Below, in pieces: positions 1 through 5,787 of a stretch of 8,833 nucleotides of DNA. The first letter of the stretch is position 1. Every line of letters starts with the position of its first letter. The position numbers and the translations under genes were made by a program. The DNA lies in contig NZ_SPQM01000166.1 of NCBI RefSeq assembly GCF_004570345.1, positions 1 through 8,833 of the forward strand. The letters run 5' to 3'. The notes beneath the pieces were generated by a model. That model was not told the origin of the DNA and did no database searches. It worked only from the letters and a program-made list of their open reading frames with translations. This stretch comes from Blastococcus sp. CT_GayMR20 (GTDB taxonomy: Bacteria; Actinomycetota; Actinomycetes; Mycobacteriales; Geodermatophilaceae).

Positions 1-494
1 TCGCCGAACTCGCCGACGGCGGGACGACGATCCTGCTGACCACCCAGTACCTGGAGGAGGCCGACCGCCTGGCCGACCGGATGGTGGTCATCGACCGGGG
101 CAAGGTCATCGCCCGCGGCACCGGCGACGAGCTCAAGGCCCAGGTCGGCGGTCAGCGGCTGGAGCTCACCGTCGCCCGGCCGTCCGACGTCGCGGAGGCG
201 GCGAAGCGGCTGCGGTCACTGGCCGTCGACGAGCCGCAGTCCGACGAGCAGAGCCGGCGGCTCAGCCTCCCGGTCTCCGGCGGCACCGACGTGCTCGCCG
301 AGGCGCTGCGACTGATGGAGGGCAGCGGCGTGGAGATCCTGGATGTCGGCCTGCGGCGGCCGGATCTCGACGACGTCTTCCTCACCCTCACCGGGCACGC
401 CGCCGAGGAGGACGGGAAGGGCGCCGCGCACGGCGAGCAGGACCGATCACCGGCCGACCGGGAGCCGGTCCCGACCGGGGGGAGCGTCCGATGA
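1..494 (+). CDS. DrrA-type ABC transporter ATP-binding protein (3' part, truncated by window edge)
   Basis: The reading frame is open from the left edge (first full codon at 3), so the Walker A, Q-loop and signature motifs lie outside the window. What remains starts just before the switch region. TTQYLEEADRLADR has Gln where most ABC ATPases have the H-loop His, and this TTQYLEEAD form is typical of the daunorubicin-resistance DrrA family. It is followed by the MVVIDRGKVIARGT strand and a C-terminal regulatory extension. That extension contains LDDVFLTLTG (366-395), matching the conserved C-terminal LDEVF-like motif of DrrA proteins. A hydrophilic tail of about 30 residues ends the protein. 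The stop overlaps the start of the permease (ATGA, 491-494), so the two are translationally coupled. The ATPase should drive export of a hydrophobic compound such as a drug, antibiotic or lipid; the substrate cannot be read from the sequence. Family assignment is firm. Confidence 0.93.
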   Translation, partial: AELADGGTTILLTTQYLEEADRLADRMVVIDRGKVIARGTGDELKAQVGGQRLELTVARPSDVAEAAKRLRSLAVDEPQSDEQSRRLSLPVSGGTDVLAEALRLMEGSGVEILDVGLRRPDLDDVFLTLTGHAAEEDGKGAAHGEQDRSPADREPVPTGGSVR

Positions 495-1288
495 GCTCGC
501 TGTCGCTGGCCGTGTCCGACGGCCTCACCATCACGCGCCGCAACATGATCAAGGTCAAGCGGGTGCCCGACCTGATCGTCTTCGCCACGCTCTCGCCGAT
601 CATGTTCGTGCTGCTCTTCCGCTACGTCTTCGGCGGCGCCATCAACGTGCCGGGCGACGTCAGCTACGCGGAGTTCCTGCTGCCGGGCATCTTCGCCCAG
701 ACCGTGGTGTTCGGGAGCACGATCACCGGCGCGAGTCTTGCCGACGACCTGCAGAAGGGCCTGATCGACCGGTTCCGGTCGCTGCCCATGTCGCCGTCGG
801 CCGTCCTGATCGGGCGGACCGTCGCCGACCTGTTCCTCAACGCGCTGTCCATCGTCGTGATGGCGGTGACCGGGTTGGTCGTGGGCTGGCGGATCCACAC
901 GTCGGTCGGCGAGGCCGTCGCCGGGTTCCTCGTGCTCCTGGGTTTCGCCTACGCCGTGTCCTGGATGATGGCGCTGGTCGGACTGCTGGTCCGCACGCCC
1001 GAGGTGGTCAACAACGCCAGCTTCATCGTGATCTTCCCGATCACCTTCGTGGCCAACACCTTCGCCCCGCTGGAGACGTTCCCTCCCGTGCTGCGGCACT
1101 TCGCGGAGTGGAACCCCGTCTCCGCCGTCGTGCAGGCCGCGCGCGAGCTGTTCGGCAACTCCTTCGGGGCGCCGGACGTCTGGTCGCTGCAGAACCCGGT
1201 GCTCTACTCGGCGATCTGGGGCGTGGTGATCCTGGCGATCTTCGTCCCGCTGTCGGTGCGCGCGTACAAGAACACCGCGAGCCGCTGA
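491..1288 (+). CDS. DrrB-type ABC-2 transporter permease
   Basis: A 265-residue integral membrane protein, the usual length for DrrB-family ABC-2 permeases. I count six probable membrane segments near residues 27-48, 62-82, 106-132, 142-167, 176-192 and 236-256. Family hallmarks are the cytoplasmic loop KGLIDRFRSLPMSPSAVL (89-106), which contacts the ATPase, and NPVSAVVQAARELFGN (208-223) before the last helix. The ATG at 491 overlaps the stop of the ATPase gene and is preceded by a purine-rich GGGGGGAG (477-484) six bases upstream, so the start is secure. With the preceding gene it forms a two-gene half-transporter module, probably a 2+2 complex in the cytoplasmic membrane that exports a lipophilic compound. 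No biosynthetic cluster or TetR-type regulator is visible in the window to suggest a substrate. Confidence 0.93.
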   Translation: MSSLSLAVSDGLTITRRNMIKVKRVPDLIVFATLSPIMFVLLFRYVFGGAINVPGDVSYAEFLLPGIFAQTVVFGSTITGASLADDLQKGLIDRFRSLPMSPSAVLIGRTVADLFLNALSIVVMAVTGLVVGWRIHTSVGEAVAGFLVLLGFAYAVSWMMALVGLLVRTPEVVNNASFIVIFPITFVANTFAPLETFPPVLRHFAEWNPVSAVVQAARELFGNSFGAPDVWSLQNPVLYSAIWGVVILAIFVPLSVRAYKNTASR

Positions 1289-1295
1289 GAAAGGA

Positions 1296-1346
1296 CCCCG
1301 CTGCCCCCCACACCTCGCACGCTCGGCGTGGGCCCCTGCAGCGGGG
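1296..1346 (+). terminator. Nested inverted repeats in permease-peptidase spacer (possible terminator or attenuator)
   Basis: A perfect 9-bp inverted repeat, CCCCGCTGC (1296-1304) and GCAGCGGGG (1338-1346), encloses 33 bases. Inside are two mutually exclusive smaller stems: CCCAC (1307-1311) with GTGGG (1328-1332), and CACGC (1318-1322) with GCGTG (1326-1330). It starts 8 bases after the permease stop and ends 29 bases before the peptidase start. No T-run follows, as is common for actinobacterial terminators, so a terminator call is only one option. A read-through attenuator or chance GC-rich pairing is also possible. Confidence 0.35.
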
Positions 1347-1375
1347 CCGGACACGGACCGACAAGATGGACGGCG

Positions 1376-3439
1376 ATGAGCGTCGACACCGTTCCCCTGG
1401 CTTCTGACAACCCGCTGAGCCGGCCGTCGGTGCTGCCGTTCGGCCTGCCGCCGTTCGGTGACATCAGCCCGGAGCACTGCCGCGAGGCGCTCCTGGCCGG
1501 CATGGCCGAGCAGCGGGCCGAGGTGGCCGCGATCGTGGCGGCACCCGGACCGGCGACGTTCGAGAACACGATCGTGGCGCTCGAGCGGTCGGGTGGGCTG
1601 CTGACCCGTGCGTGGAACGTCTTCGGCAACCTCACCTCGTCGGTGTCGACGCCCCGGATGCGCGAGATCGAGCGGGAGATCGCGCCGGTCGAGGCCGCCC
1701 ACGACGACGCGATCCGGCTTGACCCGGCCCTGTTCGCGAAGATCGACGCCGTCCACACGGCCCGGCACGAGGCGGGCCTGGACGACGAGTCCGTCCGGCT
1801 GGCCGAGCGCTACCACCTCGACTTCGTGCTGGCCGGAGCCCGCCTCGACGAGGCCGGCCGCGAACGGCTCACGGAGCTGAACCAGGAGCTCTCGACCTTG
1901 TCGACCGCCTTCGGGCAGAACCTGCAGCTCGCCACCGAGGCGGCGGCGGTCGGTGTCGCGGACGCCGCCGAGCTCGACGGGCTCGACGACGAGTCCATCG
2001 CGACGGCCGCGACCGCAGCGGCCGACCGCGGGGTCGACGGCTACCTCATCACCCTCCTGCTGCCGACCGGTCAGCCCGTCCTCACCAAGTTGCGCAACCG
2101 CGAACTCCGGCGGCGGGTGTTCGAGGCCTCGCTGACGCGGGCCTCGGCCGGCGAGCACGACAACCGGCCGGTGGCCGAGCGCATCGCCCGCCTCCGCGCC
2201 GACCGCGCACGCCTGCTCGGCTTCGACACCCACGCCGACGTCGTCCTGGCCGACTCGACCGCGCGTACGACCGCGGCGGTCGACGAGATGCTGGCCTCGA
2301 TGGTGCCCGCGTCCGTGGCCAACGCCGAGGCGGAGGCCGCCGTGCTGCGCGAGGCCGCGGCTGCGGACGGGATCGACGACCTGGCTCCGTGGGACTGGGC
2401 CTTCTACAGCGAGCGGGTCCGTGCCGAGCGGTACGCGGTCGACACGACCGCACTGCGTCCGTACTTCGAGCTGGACCGGGTCCTCGTCGACGGCGTCTTC
2501 CATGCGGCGGAGCTGCTCTACGGCTACCGATTCGCGCCGCGGCCCGACCTGGCCGGGTACCACCCCGACGTCCGGGTGTGGGAGGTCATTGACGCCGACG
2601 GCGCGCCGGTCGGCCTCTACCTCGGCGACTTCTTCGCCCGCGACGGCAAGCGCGGCGGTGCGTGGATGAGCTCGTTCGTCCGCCAGTCACGGCTCCTCGA
2701 CGCCCAGCCGGTGGTCGTGAACAACCTCAACGTGTCCCGCGCCGCCGACGGCCAGCCGACGCTGCTGACCCTCGACGAGGTCAACACCCTCTTCCACGAG
2801 TTCGGCCACGCCCTGCACGGGCTGAGTTCCGCGGTCACCTTCCCGCGCTTCTCGGGCACCGCGGTGCCGCGGGACTTCGTGGAGTTCCCGAGCCAGGTGA
2901 ACGAGATGTGGGCGCTCTGGCCGGAGGTGCTAGGCAACTACGCGAAGCACGTCGAGACCGGCGAGCCACTGCCCGCCGACGTCGTCCGGGCGATCGACGA
3001 GGCGCGGCTCTGGGGCGAGGGCTTCGGGACGCTCGAGTACCTGGCCGCCACCCTGCTCGACCAGGCCTGGCACCGGATCACGCCGGAGACCGAGATCGGC
3101 GATCCGATCGCCTTCGAGCATCAGGCCCTGGAGTCGGCCGGGGTGTCCTCGCCGCTCGTGCCGCCGCGGTACCGGACGACCTACTTCCAGCACATCTTCG
3201 CCGGGGGGTACGCCGCCGGGTACTACTCCTACATCTGGTCGGAGGTCCTGGACGCCGACACCGTGGAGTGGTTCAAGGAGAACGGTGGCCTGCGCCGGGA
3301 GAACGGCGACACCTTCCGCGGCCGGCTGCTCTCGGTCGGCGGTTCGGTGGACCCGCTGGCCGCGTTCCGCGCCGTCCGCGGACGGGACGCCGACCCGGCG
3401 CCCTTGCTGCGGCGGAGAGGTCTCGCCCCCGCCGCATGA
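1376..3439 (+). CDS. M3-family zinc metallopeptidase (peptidyl-dipeptidase Dcp / oligopeptidase A-like)
   Basis: A 687-residue cytosolic peptidase with no signal peptide, normal in length for Dcp and oligopeptidase A (about 680). The zinc site is HEFGH (2795-2809): H474 and H478 are ligands and E475 the catalytic base. E503 in DFVEFPSQ, 29 residues after H474, matches the spacing of the third ligand in thimet oligopeptidase. Downstream, HIFAGGYAAGYYSYIWSEVL (from H606) supplies the substrate-binding His and Tyr residues; its one-residue-longer GGY spacing resembles Dcp more than thimet oligopeptidase. The likely role is degradation of short peptides released by proteases. I chose ATG 1376 because the homologous N-terminus begins about there and GGA lies six bases upstream; a GTG at 1328 would add 16 residues of low-complexity sequence inside an inverted repeat. 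The gene follows the ABC permease on the same strand after 87 bp and may be a separate transcript. The exact subfamily is uncertain. Confidence 0.95.
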   Translation: MSVDTVPLASDNPLSRPSVLPFGLPPFGDISPEHCREALLAGMAEQRAEVAAIVAAPGPATFENTIVALERSGGLLTRAWNVFGNLTSSVSTPRMREIEREIAPVEAAHDDAIRLDPALFAKIDAVHTARHEAGLDDESVRLAERYHLDFVLAGARLDEAGRERLTELNQELSTLSTAFGQNLQLATEAAAVGVADAAELDGLDDESIATAATAAADRGVDGYLITLLLPTGQPVLTKLRNRELRRRVFEASLTRASAGEHDNRPVAERIARLRADRARLLGFDTHADVVLADSTARTTAAVDEMLASMVPASVANAEAEAAVLREAAAADGIDDLAPWDWAFYSERVRAERYAVDTTALRPYFELDRVLVDGVFHAAELLYGYRFAPRPDLAGYHPDVRVWEVIDADGAPVGLYLGDFFARDGKRGGAWMSSFVRQSRLLDAQPVVVNNLNVSRAADGQPTLLTLDEVNTLFHEFGHALHGLSSAVTFPRFSGTAVPRDFVEFPSQVNEMWALWPEVLGNYAKHVETGEPLPADVVRAIDEARLWGEGFGTLEYLAATLLDQAWHRITPETEIGDPIAFEHQALESAGVSSPLVPPRYRTTYFQHIFAGGYAAGYYSYIWSEVLDADTVEWFKENGGLRRENGDTFRGRLLSVGGSVDPLAAFRAVRGRDADPAPLLRRRGLAPAA

Positions 3440-3450
3440 GGGCGCGCGTC

Positions 3451-3475
3451 GGTTGCGAGTGCCGAACTCACAACC
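3451..3475 (-). terminator. Stem-loop over the RNHCP stop codon, likely terminator of the greA-RNHCP transcript
   Basis: GGTTG (3451-3455) pairs with CAACC (3471-3475), and GAGT (3457-3460) with ACTC (3466-3469), around a five-base loop. Between the two helices lies a C-A mismatch in the plus-strand RNA. In the minus-strand RNA the same position is a U-G wobble, giving a continuous 10-bp stem, so it is better formed for the greA-RNHCP message. It sits in the convergent junction after the peptidase stop and covers the RNHCP stop (3468-3470). No T-run follows on either strand. Confidence 0.5.
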
Positions 3476-3791
3476 AGGGCAGCGAGAGCACCAGGTCGAG
3501 GTCGTCCGGGCTCTCGCCCTCGCGCACCAGGCGGTTGGGCTGGCGGTGCCCGCACTCCGTGCACCGGTGCACGACCTGCCAGCCCTTGCCCGACTTCTCC
3601 ACCAGCCCGATCGGCTCCATCGGACGGCGGCACTCGCTGGCCCGGTCGCCCGGCAGCTCGTCGACGTGCAGCGACCACAGGCAGTACGGGCAGTGGTTGC
3701 GGTAGTGCCCGTCGGTGTTCGCCGGCACCTCGGAGTGGCAGTGGACGCACTCGAAGCCGGTGTTCTCCGCCCGCCTCGAGCGGCCGCCCAC
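3468..3791 (-). CDS. RNHCP-domain zinc-ribbon-like protein
   Basis: A 107-residue Cys-rich protein recognised by its RNHCP signature (residues 31-35, within RNHCPYC). Paired cysteines occur at C15/C18, C34/C37 and C77/C80, with a single C54, plus ENTGF near the N-terminus. The CxxC pairs suggest two zinc-ribbon knuckles, probably structural zinc sites. No enzymatic motif or membrane segment is visible. The domain is named only for its motif and I know of no established function. The start is a GTG eight bases after the greA stop, with no Shine-Dalgarno between, so translation probably depends on ribosomes finishing greA; no better in-frame start exists. The pairing with a transcription-elongation factor makes a nucleic-acid or RNA polymerase role conceivable, but that is inference from position only. 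The last codons form part of a stem-loop. Confidence 0.85.
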   Translation of the reverse strand: MGGRSRRAENTGFECVHCHSEVPANTDGHYRNHCPYCLWSLHVDELPGDRASECRRPMEPIGLVEKSGKGWQVVHRCTECGHRQPNRLVREGESPDDLDLVLSLPWL

Positions 3792-3799
3792 GGACGCGG

Positions 3800-4303
3800 T
3801 CAGGGGACGAAGGGCTCGACCGCGACGACCTCGACGCTGATGTCCCGGCCGTTGGGAGCCTTGTACGTCACTGTCGTCCCCGGCGCGGCACCCATGATCG
3901 CCGAGCCCAGCGCGGACTCCGGCGAGTACACGGTGAGGTCCGTCGTCCCGGCGATCTCCCGCGATCCGAGCAGGAACTTCTCGGTGTCGTCATCTCCGGC
4001 GAACCGGATGGTGATGACCGTGCCGAGCGCGGCGTTCGTCGCCTCGGTGGGCGCGGCGCCGACCCGGGCCTTGCGGAGGAGGTCGGTCAGCTGACGGATG
4101 CGGGCCTCCTGCTTGCCCTGCTCGTCCTTGGCCGCGTGGTACCCGCCGTTCTCCTTGAGGTCGCCCTCCTCACGGCGGGCGTTGATCTCCGCCGCCATCG
4201 CCGGGCGGCCGGCCACCAACTGGTCGAGCTCGGCCTTCAGCCGGTCGTGGGCTTCCTGGGTCAGCCAGACGCCCTGGGACTGCTCGTCAGTAGGGGTGGA
4301 CAC
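3800..4303 (-). CDS. greA: Transcription elongation factor GreA
   Basis: A 167-residue GreA, typical actinobacterial length. The N-terminal coiled-coil hairpin (about residues 15-88) carries the tip motif GDLKENGGYHAAKDEQ, with D48 and E51 matching the acidic residues (E. coli D41 and E44) that reach through the RNA polymerase secondary channel and stimulate cleavage of backtracked RNA. The C-terminal FKBP-like domain (about 92-167) shows SPESALGSAIMGAAPG and ends VEVVAVEPFVP. I place the start at GTG 4303, nine bases after AGGAG (4313-4317). The frame stays open upstream to 4471, but that extension is low-complexity and unlike GreA. The gene diverges from mca, an arrangement also known in mycobacteria, and is followed by the RNHCP gene, probably in one operon. 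The leader contains a strong hairpin that may regulate it. Confidence 0.97.
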   Translation of the reverse strand: MSTPTDEQSQGVWLTQEAHDRLKAELDQLVAGRPAMAAEINARREEGDLKENGGYHAAKDEQGKQEARIRQLTDLLRKARVGAAPTEATNAALGTVITIRFAGDDDTEKFLLGSREIAGTTDLTVYSPESALGSAIMGAAPGTTVTYKAPNGRDISVEVVAVEPFVP

Positions 4304-4312
4304 GAGGGGGAA

Positions 4313-4317
4313 CTCCT
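4313..4317 (-). promoter_or_regulatory. Shine-Dalgarno of greA
   Basis: AGGAG on the minus strand lies nine bases before the GTG at 4303. It decides the greA start in favour of 4303 over upstream in-frame codons that would lengthen the protein by up to 56 residues. Confidence 0.8.
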
Positions 4318-4328
4318 GGAACTCGGGT

Positions 4329-4351
4329 GGCCGTCCCCGGACGGGGCGGCC
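4329..4351 (-). promoter_or_regulatory. Hairpin in the greA 5' leader (possible attenuator)
   Basis: GGCCG (4329-4333) pairs with CGGCC (4347-4351) and CCCC (4335-4338) with GGGG (4343-4346), with one bulged base at 4334 and a four-base loop. This makes a compact, all-G/C nine-pair stem. On the greA transcript it would lie between the putative promoter (4368-4373) and the Shine-Dalgarno (4313-4317), ending 11 bases before the latter. It could pause or terminate polymerase, or shape ribosome access. No T-run follows, so termination is unproven. Confidence 0.45.
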
Positions 4352-4367
4352 GATGGTCGATCCGGCC

Positions 4368-4373
4368 AAGCTA
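4368..4373 (-). promoter_or_regulatory. Putative -10 element of greA
   Basis: TAGCTT on the minus strand fits the actinobacterial TANNNT -10 pattern and sits in the only A/T-containing patch of the greA leader. Transcription would begin near 4361, giving a leader of about 58 bases that contains the hairpin. I see no convincing -35 at the usual spacing. Confidence 0.35.
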
Positions 4374-4414
4374 ACACCGGCGCCGACGGCGCTGCACGGA
4401 TGCGCCGTGCGGTC

Positions 4415-4429
4415 CCGGCCGCGGGCCGG
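4415..4429. repeat. Short dyad CCGGCC-GCG-GGCCGG in the greA-mca divergent region
   Basis: A perfect 6-bp inverted repeat with a three-base centre lies between the two divergent starts. It could be an operator or simply reflect base composition. Nothing else convincing was seen in 4374-4529 apart from a smaller GCGCC-GAC-GGCGC dyad at 4380-4392. Confidence 0.2.
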
Positions 4430-4529
4430 AGATGCGGAACCGTACCGGACCGTGTTGGTGACCAGTGGCACATTTCCCCCGAGCGGGTGTCTGAACAGGG
4501 CCGACGGGCGGCGGCGGTCCGGGGGCGGG

Positions 4530-4557
4530 TCGACCCACGCGCCGGACGGGGGACAAT
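4530..4557 (+). promoter_or_regulatory. Putative promoter of mca (leaderless transcript)
   Basis: TCGACC (4530-4535, four of six matches to TTGACA) is followed after 16 bases by GACAAT (4552-4557, four of six matches to TATAAT). The -10 ends six bases before the GTG of mca, so the expected transcription start falls on or beside the first base of the start codon. No Shine-Dalgarno is present upstream, consistent with leaderless translation. Confidence 0.5.
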
Positions 4558-4563
4558 GTTCCG

Positions 4564-5451
4564 GTGACCGATCCCGACCAGTTGCGCCTCCTCGCCGTCC
4601 ACGCCCATCCGGACGACGAGTCGAGCAAGGGTGCAGCCACGATGGCGAAGTACGTCGCCGAGGGTGCCCGCGTCCTGGTGGCGACCTGCACGGGTGGCGA
4701 ACGTGGCTCGGTGCTGAACCCCGCGCTGGACCGGCCCGAGGTCTGGGAACGGCTGCCGCAGATCCGCGTCGAGGAGATGAACCGGGCCCGCGAGATCCTC
4801 GGGGTCGAGCAGGTGTTCCTCGGGTTCGTCGACTCCGGGCTGCCCGAGGGCGACCCGCTGCCCCCGCTGCCCGACGGCTGCTTCGCGCTGGTCCCGATCG
4901 AGGAGGCGGCGGCCCCGCTGGTCGAGCTGATCCGCCGCTTCAAGCCGCAGGTCGTCACCACGTACGACGAGCGGGGCGGCTACCCGCACCCCGACCACAT
5001 CAAGACCCACGAGATCTCGGTGCACGCGTTCGAGGCCGCGGGCGATCCCGACCGCTATCCCGGCCTCGGCGAGCCCTGGCAGCCGAGCAAGCTCTACTAC
5101 CACATGAGTTTCACGCTGCCGCGCACGAAGGCGCTGCACGAGGCCATCCTCGCCACGGGTGCGGAGTCGCCCTACACCGAGTGGCTGGAGAACTGGGACC
5201 CGGCGCACGACATCTCCCACCGGGTCACCACGCGCGTGCCCTGCGCGGAGTACTTCCCCGTCCGGGACGCCGCGCTGATCGCGCACGCCACCCAGATCGA
5301 CCCCGAGGGGCGCTGGTTCGCCTGCCCGCCGGAGACGCAGCAGCGGGTGTGGCCGACGGAGGACTACGAGCTGGCCCGGACGCTGGTCGACGTGCCGGTT
5401 CCGGAGGACGATCTGTTCGCGGGGATCCGCAGTGAGGTGGGGGTCCGATGA
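4564..5451 (+). CDS. mca: Mycothiol S-conjugate amidase Mca
   Basis: A 295-residue zinc amidase of the LmbE/MshB family. It hydrolyses mycothiol S-conjugates to a mercapturic acid, which is exported, and GlcN-Ins, which is recycled to mycothiol, detoxifying electrophiles and antibiotics in the cytosol. AHPDDE (residues 14-19) supplies zinc ligands H15 and D18 and general base D17; PHPDH (141-145) supplies the third ligand, H145. Mca rather than MshB is indicated by ESSKGAAT with K22 (MshB has an S-x-S-NGAT form) and by TGGERGSVLNPA. The GTG at 4564 gives the family's normal N-terminus (LRLLAVHAHPDDE). No Shine-Dalgarno is seen, and a -10-like hexamer six bases upstream suggests a leaderless message. 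The gene diverges from greA and overlaps the next gene by 4 bp. Confidence 0.97.
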   Translation: MTDPDQLRLLAVHAHPDDESSKGAATMAKYVAEGARVLVATCTGGERGSVLNPALDRPEVWERLPQIRVEEMNRAREILGVEQVFLGFVDSGLPEGDPLPPLPDGCFALVPIEEAAAPLVELIRRFKPQVVTTYDERGGYPHPDHIKTHEISVHAFEAAGDPDRYPGLGEPWQPSKLYYHMSFTLPRTKALHEAILATGAESPYTEWLENWDPAHDISHRVTTRVPCAEYFPVRDAALIAHATQIDPEGRWFACPPETQQRVWPTEDYELARTLVDVPVPEDDLFAGIRSEVGVR

Positions 5452-5765
5452 CCGTCGATCTGCTCGCCGCCGCCGGCGAACAGCTGCCCGAGGACGTCGG
5501 CAAGTCCGGCCCGCTGGGCCTTCTGCTGACCGTCGTCCTGCTGATCGCCGTCGTGTTCCTGGTCCGCTCGATGTCCAAGCACCTGAAGCGGGTGCCCGCC
5601 AGCTTCGACCCGGCCGAGCGCGTCGAGGAGATCCCCGACGACGCGTCGGAGCTGTTCGAGGCGAAGCCGGGAGAGCAGCTCCTGGACGACCTCCGCAAGG
5701 CGCCGCTCGCCATCGAGCCGCCGCGCCGCGACGACGACCGGCCGGACAGCCCCCGAGGGAGCTGA
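5448..5765 (+). CDS. Small single-pass membrane protein coupled to mca
   Basis: A 105-residue protein with one clear membrane helix (about residues 21-39, GPLGLLLTVVLLIAVVFLV) followed by a basic stretch RSMSKHLKRVP, predicting N-out, C-in topology. The cytoplasmic tail of about 60 residues is acidic, then Pro/Arg/Asp-rich at the end. There is no signal cleavage site and no enzymatic motif. Its ATG overlaps the mca stop (ATGA, 5448-5451), so it is translationally coupled to mca. A similar small membrane protein follows mca in Mycobacterium tuberculosis (Rv1083 after Rv1082), which from memory is the same arrangement. Function is unknown. A membrane-tethering or export role in mycothiol-conjugate detoxification is suggested only by the conserved neighbourhood. 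Confidence 0.85.
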   Translation: MTVDLLAAAGEQLPEDVGKSGPLGLLLTVVLLIAVVFLVRSMSKHLKRVPASFDPAERVEEIPDDASELFEAKPGEQLLDDLRKAPLAIEPPRRDDDRPDSPRGS

Positions 5766-5787
5766 CCGGCCGACCGCCGGGGTGCGT

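Noticed and set aside
1..1288. Antibiotic biosynthesis or self-resistance cluster around the DrrAB-type transporter
   Set aside because: DrrAB-like exporters are widespread in Actinobacteria outside such clusters, and no biosynthetic gene is present in the window.
1328..1375. GTG 1328 as the start of the M3 peptidase
   Set aside because: It lies within the inverted-repeat spacer and adds a low-complexity leader. ATG 1376 gives the normal family length and has a GGA six bases upstream.
343..1407. Plus-strand frame of 354 codons overlapping the permease
   Set aside because: Its Arg/Pro/Ala-rich translation lacks hydrophobic segments or motifs, while the overlapping permease frame is a clear membrane protein.
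152..2563. Open reading frame of 803 codons on the minus strand across the ABC genes and the peptidase
   Set aside because: It lies antisense to three well-supported genes, its translation is Arg/Gly/His-rich with no domain, and long antisense frames are expected when third positions are nearly all G or C.
4304..4471. N-terminal extension of GreA to 4471
   Set aside because: The added 56 residues look unlike GreA, and AGGAG nine bases before the GTG at 4303 supports the shorter form.
4098..5435. Plus-strand frame of 445 codons covering antisense greA, the intergenic region and mca out of frame
   Set aside because: It contradicts two certain genes and shows low-complexity Arg/Gly composition.
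5766..5780. Small dyad CCGGC-CGACC-GCCGG between the mca operon and the AMIN-like gene as a terminator
   Set aside because: A five-pair stem with no T-run is too weak in such GC-rich sequence to call, although its position in a convergent junction is suggestive.
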